From: Drosophila persimilis
Lineage: Eukaryota > Arthropoda > Insecta > Diptera > Drosophilidae
Assembly: GCF_003286085.1 (NCBI RefSeq)
Contig: NW_020825420.1
Location: forward strand, 124,001-188,000
DNA: 64,000 nt
Direction of reading: 5' to 3'
A program made the translations under genes and the position numbers. How positions within the stretch are numbered: the stretch's first letter is position 1; each line of letters begins with the position of its first letter. The notes below the pieces were generated by a model, which was not told the origin of the DNA, made no database searches, and saw only the letters and a list, made by a program, of their open reading frames with translations. Positions 51,543 through 61,970 of the stretch are shown here, piece after piece.

Positions 51543-54344
51543 TTAATAATTGCAAATCTTTAACCTATCCTTATGTACTTTCTGAGTTTTGTTTTTATTA
51601 TCGGAGATTATGACGTTATCTCTTTCTCCGATACTTTCTACTCTATATGGTCCTATATATTTAAAATCTAGCTTATGTCCTGTTTCATTTTTCAATAAAA
51701 CTTTATATCCTACAGCTAAATTTAAATCTTTTAACTTTAAGTCATAGAGCTGTTTATTTTTAATTTTATGCTCCTCGAGCATAATCCTTGCTCGTTTATA
51801 TGCTATTTCTAATCTATATTTACTCTCTTTAGAGTAATCATCTATGTTATATAGAGGTGCTATTCTATCTATAGTATTAAATTGAACTGGTAAGTTTGAA
51901 GTCTTACCGAAAACTAGCTCATATGGACAATAATCATGTGCCATAGAGGGGGTTGTATTAAAACAATATACGAAGTATTGCAGCCATACATCCCAATCTG
52001 ATTTGTCAGCTGAGATGTATGAGCGTATGAACTCGTTAAATGTTCTGTGGCTTCGCTCCACGGTTCCTACAGTCTGGTGATGATGTGCAGTAGAAGTTAT
52101 GTTTTTGATGTTTAGATTTTTACATAAGTCTTCAATTATTGAATTTTTATATTCTGTTCCCATGTCCGTAATGAACGTCTTCATTGGACCGTACTTTAGA
52201 ATAAAATTTTCAAAAATAGCTTTAGCTACTGTATTTGCACTTTTGTTTCTAATAGGTATGGCAACAAGGTATTTTGTCAGGTCACATATTAAGGTGACTG
52301 CATATTCATTTCCTTGTTCTGATTTAGGAAGTGGACCGATCGTATCCACTATTACCCTATCAAAAGCCATGTATGGTGTTTCTGTAATAGTCAATGGAGT
52401 TATTGTGTGCTTGGTTACTTTAGCTTTTTGGCATTTTGGACATTTTCGTATGTAATTGGTTATTTCTTTAGTCATACCTTTCCAAAAATAATGTCTTTTG
52501 ACCTTGGCCAAGGTTTTTGTTATGCCTGTATGTCCTCCTTGTATGGGATCATCATGTAATGTAGACAGTATTGCTTCTTTTTCTTTTTCATTTTTAATTA
52601 GGGTCACCGGGTTGAGTAGCGCTACTCTTATTGTTCGTAATATTTTATTGCCCATATTTTTAAAATTATCTATTGAAATGTATTCAAAGATATTTTCCCA
52701 CGGTGCCACTTTGAGTTGGCTGATTTTTTGTTTACCGGCTTGCGTTTCAAGCCTTTGGAAAAACTGACCTAAGTCAAGGGTTCCATTAGTATACAAATCG
52801 CTAACATCATATCTTGCAGTAATTTTTTTTCCATGTTTGAAAAAACATAAATTATTATTTACATGCAAGGTCACTACTTTACGTACTTCGTCATTGTTGA
52901 TGACTTCATATACGTTGGGCTTTGAAGCTTTTGTTAGAGATTGCCTAGGCAATTCTATTTTTTCTTTTCCTGCGCAGGATTTCTGTCTACTCTGTTGCCT
53001 GGTAGTGACTTTCAGGACTTTATTTGTTTTTTGTATGTTTTTCAGGTCTGTGATGGTTATTCTTGATAACGCATCTGCTACATGATTATCTTTACCCTTT
53101 AGATACTCGACTGTAAAGTCGTATTCTTCTAATTCGAGCCGCATGCGTGTGAGTTTTGAGCTAGGATTGACCATTGAAAATAGGTATGTTAGTGGTCTGT
53201 GATCCGTTTTTACTGTAAAGTGTTTACCATAGATATATGGTCGAAAATGGGTAATTGCCCAATGAATTGCTGCTAATTCCTGTTCTGTAGTACTTTTGTT
53301 ACTTTCACCTTTTGTGAATGAACGTGATGCATATGCTAATGGGAGTTGGAGTCCGTTATGGTTTTGAGTTAAAACCGCTCCACATGCTTGTTTACTAGCA
53401 TCGGTGATTATGCAAAATTCTTTCTGAAAATCTGGGTACTGTAACAGAGTGGGTTCCATAAGTTTATCTTTTAAATATTGGAATGCATTTTGACATTCAG
53501 TTGACCACTCAAAGGGGACATTCTTTTTACATAATCTAGTTATATGCCGGGAATAGTCGGCGAAGTTTTTAATAAAACGTCTATAATAATTGCAAAATGC
53601 AATAAATCGTCTAGCGCTATCCGCATCATGTGGGACTGGATAGTTTTTGATGACGTCATATTTCTTGTCATCTGGCAAGATTCCTTTATCTGTGCATTTA
53701 TGACCAAGAAAAGTCACTTCATGCATAAAAAATTAACATTTTTGTGGATGTAATTTTAGGTTGTGTTTCCTACATATCTCAAAAATATCTGTTAAGTTTT
53801 GAAGCATATGTTTTTCGGAACAACCCATGACTATTAGATCGTCCATATACAGGAAGGCTTGCGAAGCTTCAAGTCCAGAGAATGCTATAGTCATCATTCT
53901 TTGAAATGAATTCGGCGCTATTTTTAAACCAAATGGTAGTCGCGTGAAGCGATATGAGCCATTGCTCGTTGAAAAAGACGTTATATTTCGCGAACTTTCT
54001 TCTAGTTCGATTTGATGAAAACCTGACATTAAGTCAAGGCATGGGAAATACTTTGCTCTACCTAGTTGATCCAAAATGTCATCAATTCTAGGTAGTGGAA
54101 ATTTGTCGGCCAGGAGTTTTTTGTTTATTTGACGATAGTCAACTACTAATCGCCATTTCTTTGGTTCTGAACCCAGAAGGGCTTTCTTTGGGACAAGTAG
54201 AAGTGGGCTGTTGTATTCTGATACGGATGGTTCGACAATATTGTCGTTGATTAATTTTCCTACTTGTTTTTTAATTTCCTCAACTTGGCTATGCGGGCTT
54301 CGATAGTTCTTTATATATATAGGTTCGTCATCCCTCAATCTCAA
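51543..54344 (-). pseudogene. pol: RT, RNase H and integrase of B, one in-frame stop
   Basis: 54344-53733 carries RT (LLLVPKKA, WRLVVDYRQIN, FPCLDLMSGFHQI, YMDDLIVMG) and ends in TAA at 53733-53735. The same frame continues without further break for 727 residues to 51543. It contains the RT thumb (EVTFLGHKCTDKG), RNase H (ITDASKQACGAVL, TEQELAAIHW, TDHRPLTYL), integrase zinc region (HTGITKTLAKVKRHYFW, CPKCQ), core (VDTIGPLPKS, TDMGTEY, TVERSHRTFNE) and GPY-like module (YIGPYRVESI). Element A has a serine codon at the stop position. Confidence 0.9.
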
Positions 54345-55176
54345 TTTCTGTTTATAAAAATTATTTGTTGTGATTTATTCGGTTTCAAGCCCGAATACGT
54401 CACTAAAATTGGTGCATAGTTTAGTTAATTGCTTCTTGAATTGTACTGGGAAATGTTTGCTTAATTCAGCTATGACAGTTTTTTCTCGGATTTTTTTTAG
54501 TTGTTTGAATTACCTTGTAATTCGAAAGTGATTCATATTGTATGTTATTTATGTGTACTAATTGGTTGGTACTAGTTGTATTCAGCAATCGGACAAATGT
54601 ATTATTTTTTGAAGTTATTGTATTTGCTACATAAATACCAGGTTGAATTTCCTGGTTTGGGATTAATATGGTTTCTATATCGGACGTTAATTATATTTTT
54701 CTGACAACTTGTGATCTTGCTGGTAGAAGAATTGTATTGTTACCAGAACTGTATGTTATTGGAACATAAATTTTAATTTTTATATTATTTTGTCGTATTA
54801 TTAACCAATCCTCTGCAGGTTTTAAGTCTATTAGGCAGTTTAATTCTTTTATGAAATCAATGCCTATTATTCCATCACACGGAATTGCAAAATTCTGATT
54901 AACTAAATGGAAATTGTGTGGAATTATGTACTTATCTGTCTGTAGCTCTATTAGGGCAAGGCCTTGGGATGTTATTATACCCTCCCCTATTCCTTGAATA
55001 TTAATTTTTTTTTTGTTTTTTTTTTTGAATGTCGTTAAAGACATCTGAATTTTCATTTAATAGTGATATATTGGCACCTGTATCTATAAGGAATGTAAGT
55101 TGTTTTCCTGTTTTAGAATTGAGGAATGCCACGAATATATTGAGATTGAGGTTGATTGTGTGAACCGCTGGATTTT
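54345..55176 (-). pseudogene. Protease region of B, broken at T-rich runs
   Basis: The protease motif region around 55080 (LIDTGA in the homologous part of A) and the frame 55056-54691 (GIGEGIITSQGLALIEL, DGIIGIDF) are separated by breaks in T-rich sequence at about 55005-55025 and at 55117. 54345-54690 is a linker to RT with additional breaks. Confidence 0.72.
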
Positions 55177-56493
55177 TTAATTTAGTGTATCTAAAGGATC
55201 TTGGGAGTTTCCCGAAGCTGTCTGGGTAACACGAACATTGTTCTGTCGTGTGTTTCCATTGCTATTGTATCTTTGGTTGTTATAGGTTCCACCGTTATTA
55301 CGGTTATTTCCCCTATAGCCAACACGACCTCTATTGTTATTATAACTATTGTTGTAAATATGGTTGTGGTTGTAACCACGACCATTTCCTCCACCGCGAT
55401 AGTTACCTCGAAAGTTACTACCGCGGTAGACTTGTCCTTGTCTGGTGTACAATATTGAACTTGCACTACCAGTCATCTCTGTACTACACTGTATATATTT
55501 TGCTACGGCATCATTCATTGTCGGGAATGTGCCTGCTTCTAGTATTGTTTTGAGTCTGCCGTGCTCGCAATTTTTAACCATTGTACTAATGGCCTCCTTG
55601 CAGCTGAACTTATCGGCGTGTTTCGCTGGCAAACCCTCATCAATGTATGATGCTTCTAGAAGTTTTCGCATATCATCAATCTCTGTTGTGAATTGGGCTG
55701 CTGTTTTGCCTTTTTGGCATACTTTTGCCATTTTAGCCTTTATAACATCTGATGACTCTCCGACAATAGTGTCCTGCAATTTCTTTATTATTGCGCTAAT
55801 GGTGGTTTCATCTTGTATTTTATGCAATGTAGTTCCTATTACTTTTGATTTAATTACTTCTATAGCTAAATTTTCGTATGGTCCTTTCGTTAGATTGACC
55901 AATTTGACTGCCGTAATGAATCTTTGTAAATGGAGTTTCTGTCCATTAAATTCCGGAATGGCGTGCGAAATATCTTTGATATATGCCCGTTGGGCAATTG
56001 TTTCGTCTGCCATTGTGGTTGGTTCTTGCCCAACTACGCTGTTTGCTGAACTAGTCGACGGTTTGTCGTCGTTCACCGGATGGTTCGATCTATTTGATCG
56101 AGAATCGTCTTCCGATATAATGATAATATTTTTTACATTCGGGGGCCTGGGACTTATTGGCCTTGATTCCGATTCTACAGCTGGTATATATGTCGCAGCT
56201 GTGTTTAGAAGATTTGGGATGTGTATGTCTAGATTGAATTTTTCTTTAACGAATACTAATCGTTCCCTTAGACGTTTGAAGACGTCTGTAGATTGAAACC
56301 AATGTATATCAGTAAGTCTTTGTCTGTTTTCTAGAAAAAGTTCTCTGACCTCATTATATATGTTTACCAAATTAGTTGTATGTTTAATGACCGTACTATT
56401 TTGTGTAGGTCTGTTCTGCGTTAAGCATTTGTATGACTTATCGAATTCTGCTCTTAGAGTGCAAACTTTAGCGCAGATCGTAAGCCAGTCCAT
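55177..56493 (-). CDS. gag: Gag of element B
   Basis: AUG at 56493; 438 residues, uninterrupted. The N-terminal 100 residues look helical and charged. A Ser-rich stretch (RPISPRPPNVKNI, SSTSSAN-like) follows, then the capsid-like part (IPEFNGQKLHLQRFI, CEHGRLKTILEAGTFP). The tail is Gly/Arg/Asn/Tyr-rich (RGGGNGRGYNHNHIYNN), probably RNA binding, without zinc knuckles. The AUG is 9 bases after ORF c. Confidence 0.87.
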   Translation of the reverse strand: MDWLTICAKVCTLRAEFDKSYKCLTQNRPTQNSTVIKHTTNLVNIYNEVRELFLENRQRLTDIHWFQSTDVFKRLRERLVFVKEKFNLDIHIPNLLNTAATYIPAVESESRPISPRPPNVKNIIIISEDDSRSNRSNHPVNDDKPSTSSANSVVGQEPTTMADETIAQRAYIKDISHAIPEFNGQKLHLQRFITAVKLVNLTKGPYENLAIEVIKSKVIGTTLHKIQDETTISAIIKKLQDTIVGESSDVIKAKMAKVCQKGKTAAQFTTEIDDMRKLLEASYIDEGLPAKHADKFSCKEAISTMVKNCEHGRLKTILEAGTFPTMNDAVAKYIQCSTEMTGSASSILYTRQGQVYRGSNFRGNYRGGGNGRGYNHNHIYNNSYNNNRGRVGYRGNNRNNGGTYNNQRYNSNGNTRQNNVRVTQTASGNSQDPLDTLN

Positions 56494-56502
56494 ATGTGTT
56501 TT

Positions 56503-56811
56503 TTAATGTTGTCCATTCCGATTGGAAGACAATCTAACATTAGCAATCACAATTCTTCCTAAAATTTCGTTTTCTATTATTTGGCTGTTTACGAGGATGC
56601 CGGGTATGGTTGATAATACGATACCTTTTTGTGTGGCATCACAATGAATTAGTGGTGAAAAAGGTAAATTATATTCGTTCATATATGAGTATTCGAACTC
56701 GTATATGCTAATTGGATTGGGGAATGCGGCTAAGATTGCTTTAGCTCTATATTCGAAATTTTCATTCCTGTCGTGGGTAGCCCTAATGGCTGCTGCTGTT
56801 CTACGTGACAT
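56503..56811 (-). CDS. Leader ORF c of element B, conserved small protein
   Basis: AUG at 56811; 102 residues, nearly identical to 6262-5954 of element A. No known domain. Immediately precedes gag. Confidence 0.62.
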   Translation of the reverse strand: MSRRTAAAIRATHDRNENFEYRAKAILAAFPNPISIYEFEYSYMNEYNLPFSPLIHCDATQKGIVLSTIPGILVNSQIIENEILGRIVIANVRLSSNRNGQH

Positions 56812-56932
56812 TTTATTTTGTCTTTGTAACAATATATTAAAAGCGGGAATTCTACCTGAAGTGTACCCATGTACATGTATTCGAGCTCTATTATGCTCCT
56901 AGGGGTCGTTGAGACCAAATTTTTTTTTTTTT

Positions 56933-57160
56933 TTAAACTCTATCTAAATTGTTTGCCCTACTCATATATCTCTTTTTAATTATCTTATTATGTTTTACAT
57001 ACAATGTTAAAAGGAATTGTAAAACAGTGACAATGGTTAAAATCAGAAGTAATAACCAGAGTGCATTGAGATCATCCCTGTGGTCTATTATTTTGACATT
57101 ATTGACCACATTGGCCGTATTGTCTTTGGTCTGACTATCGTCAGAACCGAACCAACCCAT
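56933..57160 (-). CDS. Leader ORF b of element B, short membrane protein
   Basis: AUG at 57160; 75 residues. It starts MGWFGS, which fits the N-myristoylation pattern (Gly2, Ser6). A polar region follows, then one strongly hydrophobic segment at about 34-54 (ALWLLLLILTIVTVLQFLLT). A basic tail (KHNKIIKKRYMSR) ends it, which suggests a single-span protein with a cytoplasmic basic end. Element A lost most of it with the DINE-1 insertion. Function unknown. Confidence 0.55.
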   Translation of the reverse strand: MGWFGSDDSQTKDNTANVVNNVKIIDHRDDLNALWLLLLILTIVTVLQFLLTLYVKHNKIIKKRYMSRANNLDRV

Positions 57161-57600
57161 GGTGATGATTTTCTCTCAAAAATTGGTTTCTACAATGTTG
57201 GGGTTTTTATTTTTATTTATTTTTTTTTTTTTTTTTTTTTTTGCTATTCATTTATTCTTTTCAATAATAAAAAAAATTACTAAAAATCTTTTTTTTTTCT
57301 CATGGACACACATATCTATATACCCTTCCTTTTTTTTTTTTTTTTACTCTTTAAAATTTCATCAATATAAATTTTTTTTTTATATATATTTGATCAAAAT
57401 GAAGGAAGAAAAAAAAATGTTAAGGGACATGTGATCGATTTACAGGTTTTTCATTATATAATTCAATATCGATCACATGGTTTTAGTAATAGCCTAACAG
57501 AGGTTAGTATTTTCAAGTTGCACTTTAAGGGTGCTTCAACTCGAGATAGAATATTATAATTATTGGCAATATGAGGCATGGCATTTCTGCAGCTCAATTG
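57161..57600. other. Leader of B between ORF a and ORF b
   Basis: T-rich tracts (57226-57242, 57330-57345) and a segment shared with A and K (ATGTTAAGGGACATGTGATC at about 57416). No ORF. Confidence 0.65.
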
Positions 57601-57602
57601 CG

Positions 57603-57935
57603 TTACTTCGCACCAGTGCGAAGTTGTTTATTGATTTCCTTGATGCGCTCTTGGCAGCGTTGTCGGTCCTCTTCATTTGTATATGTTTTTTCCAGGTCCC
57701 GCTCCAGACGTCGTTGTTGAAGCAGCCGTTTGATCCGGCCGCCCCTCTTTGTTTTCTTCCTTGGGCGTTTTTCTTGTCGTGCCCTGTACTCAGCTATTGT
57801 GAGTGGGCGTGGTCCATCGTTTGGATACACTTCTAATGCCTCTTGTAGGCTGAGTGCGTCCCTTTGCTCGGTAGGAGCAGCGTCGGCGAAGTCTGGTGCA
57901 TTTTCTGCTGCTGGAGTGGTTGTGTTACTGTCCAT
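57603..57935 (-). CDS. Leader ORF a of element B, arginine-rich small protein
   Basis: The AUG at 57935 gives 110 residues. The N-terminus is acidic and Ala-rich (MDSNTTTPAAENAPDF), then DGPRPLTIAEYRARQ, a basic block (KRPRKKTKRGGRIKR) and a charged, helix-prone C-terminus with heptad-like leucines. The basic block could bind RNA or act as a nuclear signal. An almost identical intact copy stands in K; A has a deleted one. Confidence 0.58.
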   Translation of the reverse strand: MDSNTTTPAAENAPDFADAAPTEQRDALSLQEALEVYPNDGPRPLTIAEYRARQEKRPRKKTKRGGRIKRLLQQRRLERDLEKTYTNEEDRQRCQERIKEINKQLRTGAK

Positions 57936-58447
57936 CGACGGTGCAAGGGGCGGTCCTATGCCACTCGCACTTATATTATTGGTCCTTGCTGGGTCTGGTG
58001 GGGCCGGTGCTGGTCTTCGCACAGGTTTTTATATTGCGTGTACGCTCTTTGTAGCGCGGGCTGTTATATCTCCTTGGGTATTATATATTCCTGGCCGCAT
58101 TGTAGCCGCCAAATTTAAGGGTATAAATTATAATGCAACATGGGTTTGTGCGTAATATCGTCGGCAGTCGTGCATGGGTCTGGCGAAACGGCTGGTTTGG
58201 CTTTCTGCTGGGATTTTTTTTTTTTTTCTTGGCACTGGCACTGGGGACAACACTGTTTCAATAGTTTTTCCAATTTTCTTTTGACTTGGTCCGATTTTTT
58301 TTTTTTAACAAAGTCACATAGTATTATATTTTTTTTTTTTTTCGGCCATTCTTTGTCTTTCAAAATTTTAACACTTTTTTTGAAAAAATTTCTCTCTTTT
58401 TTTTTTCTCTCAATCCTTAGATTGATCCATCGCGTAGGACATATCGA

Positions 58448-58465
58448 ATCCTGTCACGGTCGCCA
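58448..58465 (-). promoter_or_regulatory. Primer binding site of B, complementary to tRNA-Arg
   Basis: Plus strand ATCCTGTCACGGTCGCCA next to the LTR equals the 3' end of tRNA-Arg with CCA. Confidence 0.83.
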
Positions 58466-58944
58466 TGTAAAATGAAATGTTCAAATCCTTTTTGTTGGAT
58501 CGATGGGGCTCAACCCTCCGATCTGTTTTATTGTGATTTCCGTTCTGTATTTTACAATTGTGGTTTGGGCTTTTGTAAGCCAAAAGCCGCGGAGCTGCGC
58601 TGCCAGTGACGCCGGCAGCGGAGCGGCAGAACTATGTGTTCTTATCTCTTATATGTTAATATGTATATGCTCAGCGCTGTTGGCAGCGAGAGCGCGAGGA
58701 AAGATATATGTGTGTATGCATGTATATTAGTGCCGTCAAGTCATGGGAACATGCTGACGCTGCACTTGGGTCGCTCGAGGCATTCTTGAGTGAATCGTAA
58801 TACGATCACCCAGAATGTCTGGGACTTTATTGTTACGTAAACACTGAAACAAAGTGTTACAGTGTGTATTCTTTAAGTACCGTCGGTACAGTGGGTATTC
58901 GAAATAATGAATACTTTACTTTACTTTAATATGAGCATACTACA
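58466..58944 (-). repeat. 5' LTR of element B (479 bp)
   Basis: Matches 50819-51297 with one difference noticed. AGAC at 58945-58948 is the right target duplication. Confidence 0.95.
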
Positions 58945-58948
58945 AGAC

Positions 58949-60778
58949 TCTACGCTGGAAATTCACGGATTTTGCGATGCCAGCATCGATGCTTATGGTG
59001 CATGCATTTATGTGGTGTCCAAGGGTCAGCATTCCAGCAGTCACTTACTTTGTGTCAAATCTCGTGTGGCTCCTTTGACGACACTTACAGTACCAAAGTT
59101 GGAGCTTTGTGGAGCGGAATTGCTGGCTAGGCTCATATCTGAGGTAGCTGGAATGAATGTATTCAAGGGAAGGTGTTACTGTTGGTGTGATTCTGCCGTT
59201 GCGCTCTCTTGGATTCGGGACGAGCCGTCAAGATTTAATATTTTTGTTGCAAATAGAGTGTCAACGATTCAGGAAATGACCGAAAAAATGGAATGGCGAT
59301 ATGTTCCCACAGCTTTAAACCCAGCCGACATTCTGTCTCAAGGGGCTCATCCGACTGAGCTGAATGAGTCACCTCTTTGGGCTCATGGTCCTCCATTTCT
59401 ATGCGGCTCCTCAGATGACTGGCCACGAACTGTGCTACCTGATAAGCCAGCCCTTGAACTTCGTCGGAAGACTCTTCTGGTCAAATCGCCCCACATGGAC
59501 ATTATTGCTGATTCCAAGTATGCGAATTCATTTGCTTCTTTGCAACGCGTTTTCGGATACATTCACAAGTTTTGCAACCGAATTCGGCGCCCCGGACTCA
59601 CTGTCTCAGACATTGAACATGGAACCCAGGTATTGCTACGACTAGTCCAGCGTACTCAGCTATGGGAGGACATGAAGTCACTGCGGGCAAGGGAAGCAGT
59701 CTCCTCATCGAGCTCAATCGCATCGTTATCGCCATTCATGGATCAGTTTGGACTTCTCAGGGTAAATGGTCGACTGAAAAACTCTTCGTTGGATTTTGAT
59801 GGCCGTCATCCAATCATCTTGCCCAGCAGCCATCCACTGACTCTTGCAATAATCTCCCATCTTCATGAGCGGAATCTGCACGCTGGTCCTCGAGCTTTGC
59901 TTGGACTAAATCGATCCCAATATTGGCCTATTGGGGGGAGGAAGACGGTAAACAAGGCATTAAACAAGTTCGTAAGATGCTTTCGACTGAAGCCCAGGGT
60001 ATTGGAGCATATTATGGCGGATCTTCCAAAGGAGCGGCTCGATGGTTCTCATGCCTTTGAGATCACAGGCGTGGACTTCTGTGGGCCGATTTTCTACAAA
60101 CCGGAGGCACGCAACAAGGCTCCAATCAAGTGCTACGTCTGCGTCTTCAGTTGTTTCGCTACCAAGGCTGTTCATCTGGAGCTTATAAAGGACTTATCCA
60201 CAGTTGCTTTTCTACATCGACTAAAGCGCTTCATATGTACCAGACGAAAGCCGCGGCAAATTTGGTCAGACAACGCAACCAATTTTGTCGGCGCTAAGAA
60301 TGAGCTGATGGAATTAAAGCGCCTGGTCCTCAGCGATGACCATCAGAAGGCGCTGCTGGATTTTTGCTTGGTCGAGGCTATATACTGGCATTTCATTCCT
60401 CCGCGCTCCCCTCATTTTGGTGGTCATTGGGAGGCTGCAGTAAAGACGGCCATGTACCACTCACAGCGGACGCTGTGAGGATTAATGTGAGGAATGTGAG
60501 GAATGAGGAGTACATAACGTCACTGCAGCAGCGCTCAAAGTGGCGCACTGCGAAGCCTAGTTTAGCTGTCGCAGATTTTGTTCTTGTCAAGGATGAGAAT
60601 CTTCCTCCCATGAAGTAGCCACTGGCGAGAGTGGTCGAGCTTTTGCCTGGACGAGATGGCGTTTCCCGAGTTGCTGTACTGAAGACGTCATCTGGAATCA
60701 CCAAGCGCGCCGTCAACAAGCTGTGCCTGCTGCCCCTTAAAGATGCTGTTGAAAGTCAGGCTTCCAACGGGGGGAGTA
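58949..60778 (+). pseudogene. BEL/Pao pol copy L: RNase H and integrase, broken
   Basis: Continues the pol left at 50818. RNase H reads IHGFCDASIDAYGACIYV, CYCWCDSAVALSWI and PADILSQG. Integrase reads HAGPRALLGL, VDFCGPIF, WSDNATNFVGA and PHFGGHWEAAVKTAMYH. The first Cys of the integrase CxxC pair is Phe (KFVRCFR). The frame stops at 60478 after an internal deletion of the region before the DUF5641-like end. The remaining end (QQRSKWRTAKPSLAVADF) follows in another frame to the purine tract. Confidence 0.88.
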
Positions 60779-61223
60779 TGTCGGGGCAAGCAGCTTAAAT
60801 ATTTTAAATTATTGCCAGTGGTGCGGCCCAAAGGAAATGCATTTTGGTGTTGTCGTTTCCAATGCCCCCACTGCAAAGATCATTTGGTACCGCATATGCG
60901 CATGCAGCGGAATTCTTTCGTCTCCTTATGTCGCAATCTCTCGTACTCGGCTTAACAGCATCCCCGAGCAGCTCTAACGCTCTCGGGCTATCATACGCTC
61001 TCGCTCGCGTCTAAGCTTGCTGCATAGGGCCCGGCAATTTGACGGTCAGCCCTTGCATGGGCAGTCTTGAGCTAGTCGTCGCAGCTCTTAGACTAACATC
61101 CTCGCATCAATCGTTCGCCCCAATCATTCCCATATGTACATACGCGATAAGTTGGTTTACATATACAAATATATTGTGAATTATAAACAGCCTATCGACT
61201 TTCATTAACTTCAAATTGCAACA
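60779..61223 (+). repeat. 3' LTR of BEL/Pao copy L
   Basis: Starts TGTCGGGGCAAGC after the purine tract GGGGGGAG. The end is placed at ...TTGCAACA from the expected CA terminus; no second complete copy is present to confirm it. Confidence 0.65.
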
Positions 61224-61419
61224 GTTGTTAAAAACGCTTAATAGCTTAACATATTTAATTCTTTTTTTTCTATTTATTTATAATTCTTCTATTTTAATTA
61301 TTATTAGTATTTGCTTAATTTCCAACCTGAAATATTCTCGAATTCTGTGTTCGCTAAATTAGTTTTTGAGTCAATTGGGAGTTTAAGTAGAGTAAGGAAA
61401 TTGCCCTGTGTGAAGTAAT
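61224..61419. other. AT-rich intervening sequence
   Basis: Nothing recognised: T/A-rich, no ORF, no repeat shared with other parts of the window. Confidence 0.5.
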
Positions 61420-61970
61420 AAACGAGGGGGAACGTTGTGAGTTGCTGCGGACACCGCAACTCTACAGTTATACCCGATACTAAGTCAGTATGGCTCTCCT
61501 CCGGCAGACGCCGCTAATATTAAACGACACGACAAAGAGTGCGTGCGAGAGAGACAGAAAATCAGTCTGAGCGTGACGTCGGGCGCTGCGTAGCCACTGA
61601 AAATTGATTTGTTCCTTTTGGCTATAAAAATGATCTGATCTGATCCAGATTCAGCAATCTGATAGATATGGTCATTATCTATGATTCTGCGTTCTTAGTT
61701 TTCTCTAATATTTAAAATTGTGGATGCCACAGATTTTCGTCCTTTGGGGGGGCGAAAGGGGGTGAGGCGAAATTTAGAGATATTCGTTTGATAGTGAGAT
61801 CTAACAGAACTGAGGATACCAAATTTGGTTACTCTAGCGTTAATAGTCTCTGAGATTTGTGAATATCCCCAGATTTTCGTCCTTTGCGGTGGCGGAAGGG
61901 GGTGTGGCGAAATTTTGAAACAAACTCGTCTCGGTCCGATATCTTAGGAGTGTGAATACCAAATTTGGTT
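61420..61970 (-). mobile_element. DINE-1 copy 4, inverted, 5' truncated
   Basis: Reads as the reverse complement of DINE-1: AAACGAGG, hairpin, TATACCCGATACT, then the core repeats with ACCAAATTTGG. It ends at 61970, directly next to BEL/Pao pol copy M, and lacks the other half of the element. Confidence 0.85.

Larger units (their letters stand above)
50819..58944 (-). mobile_element. 412-like LTR retrotransposon B, complete (8126 bp)
   Basis: Two 479-bp LTRs with one difference seen (G/A at about 51052/58699), an AGAC target duplication and an uninterrupted target in copy M at about 62066-62072. Minus-strand order: 5' LTR, tRNA-Arg primer site, leader ORFs a, b and c, gag, protease, RT-RNase H-integrase, purine tract, 3' LTR. 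Breaks are a stop in RT and T-run changes in protease. It is a recent insertion. Confidence 0.93.
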
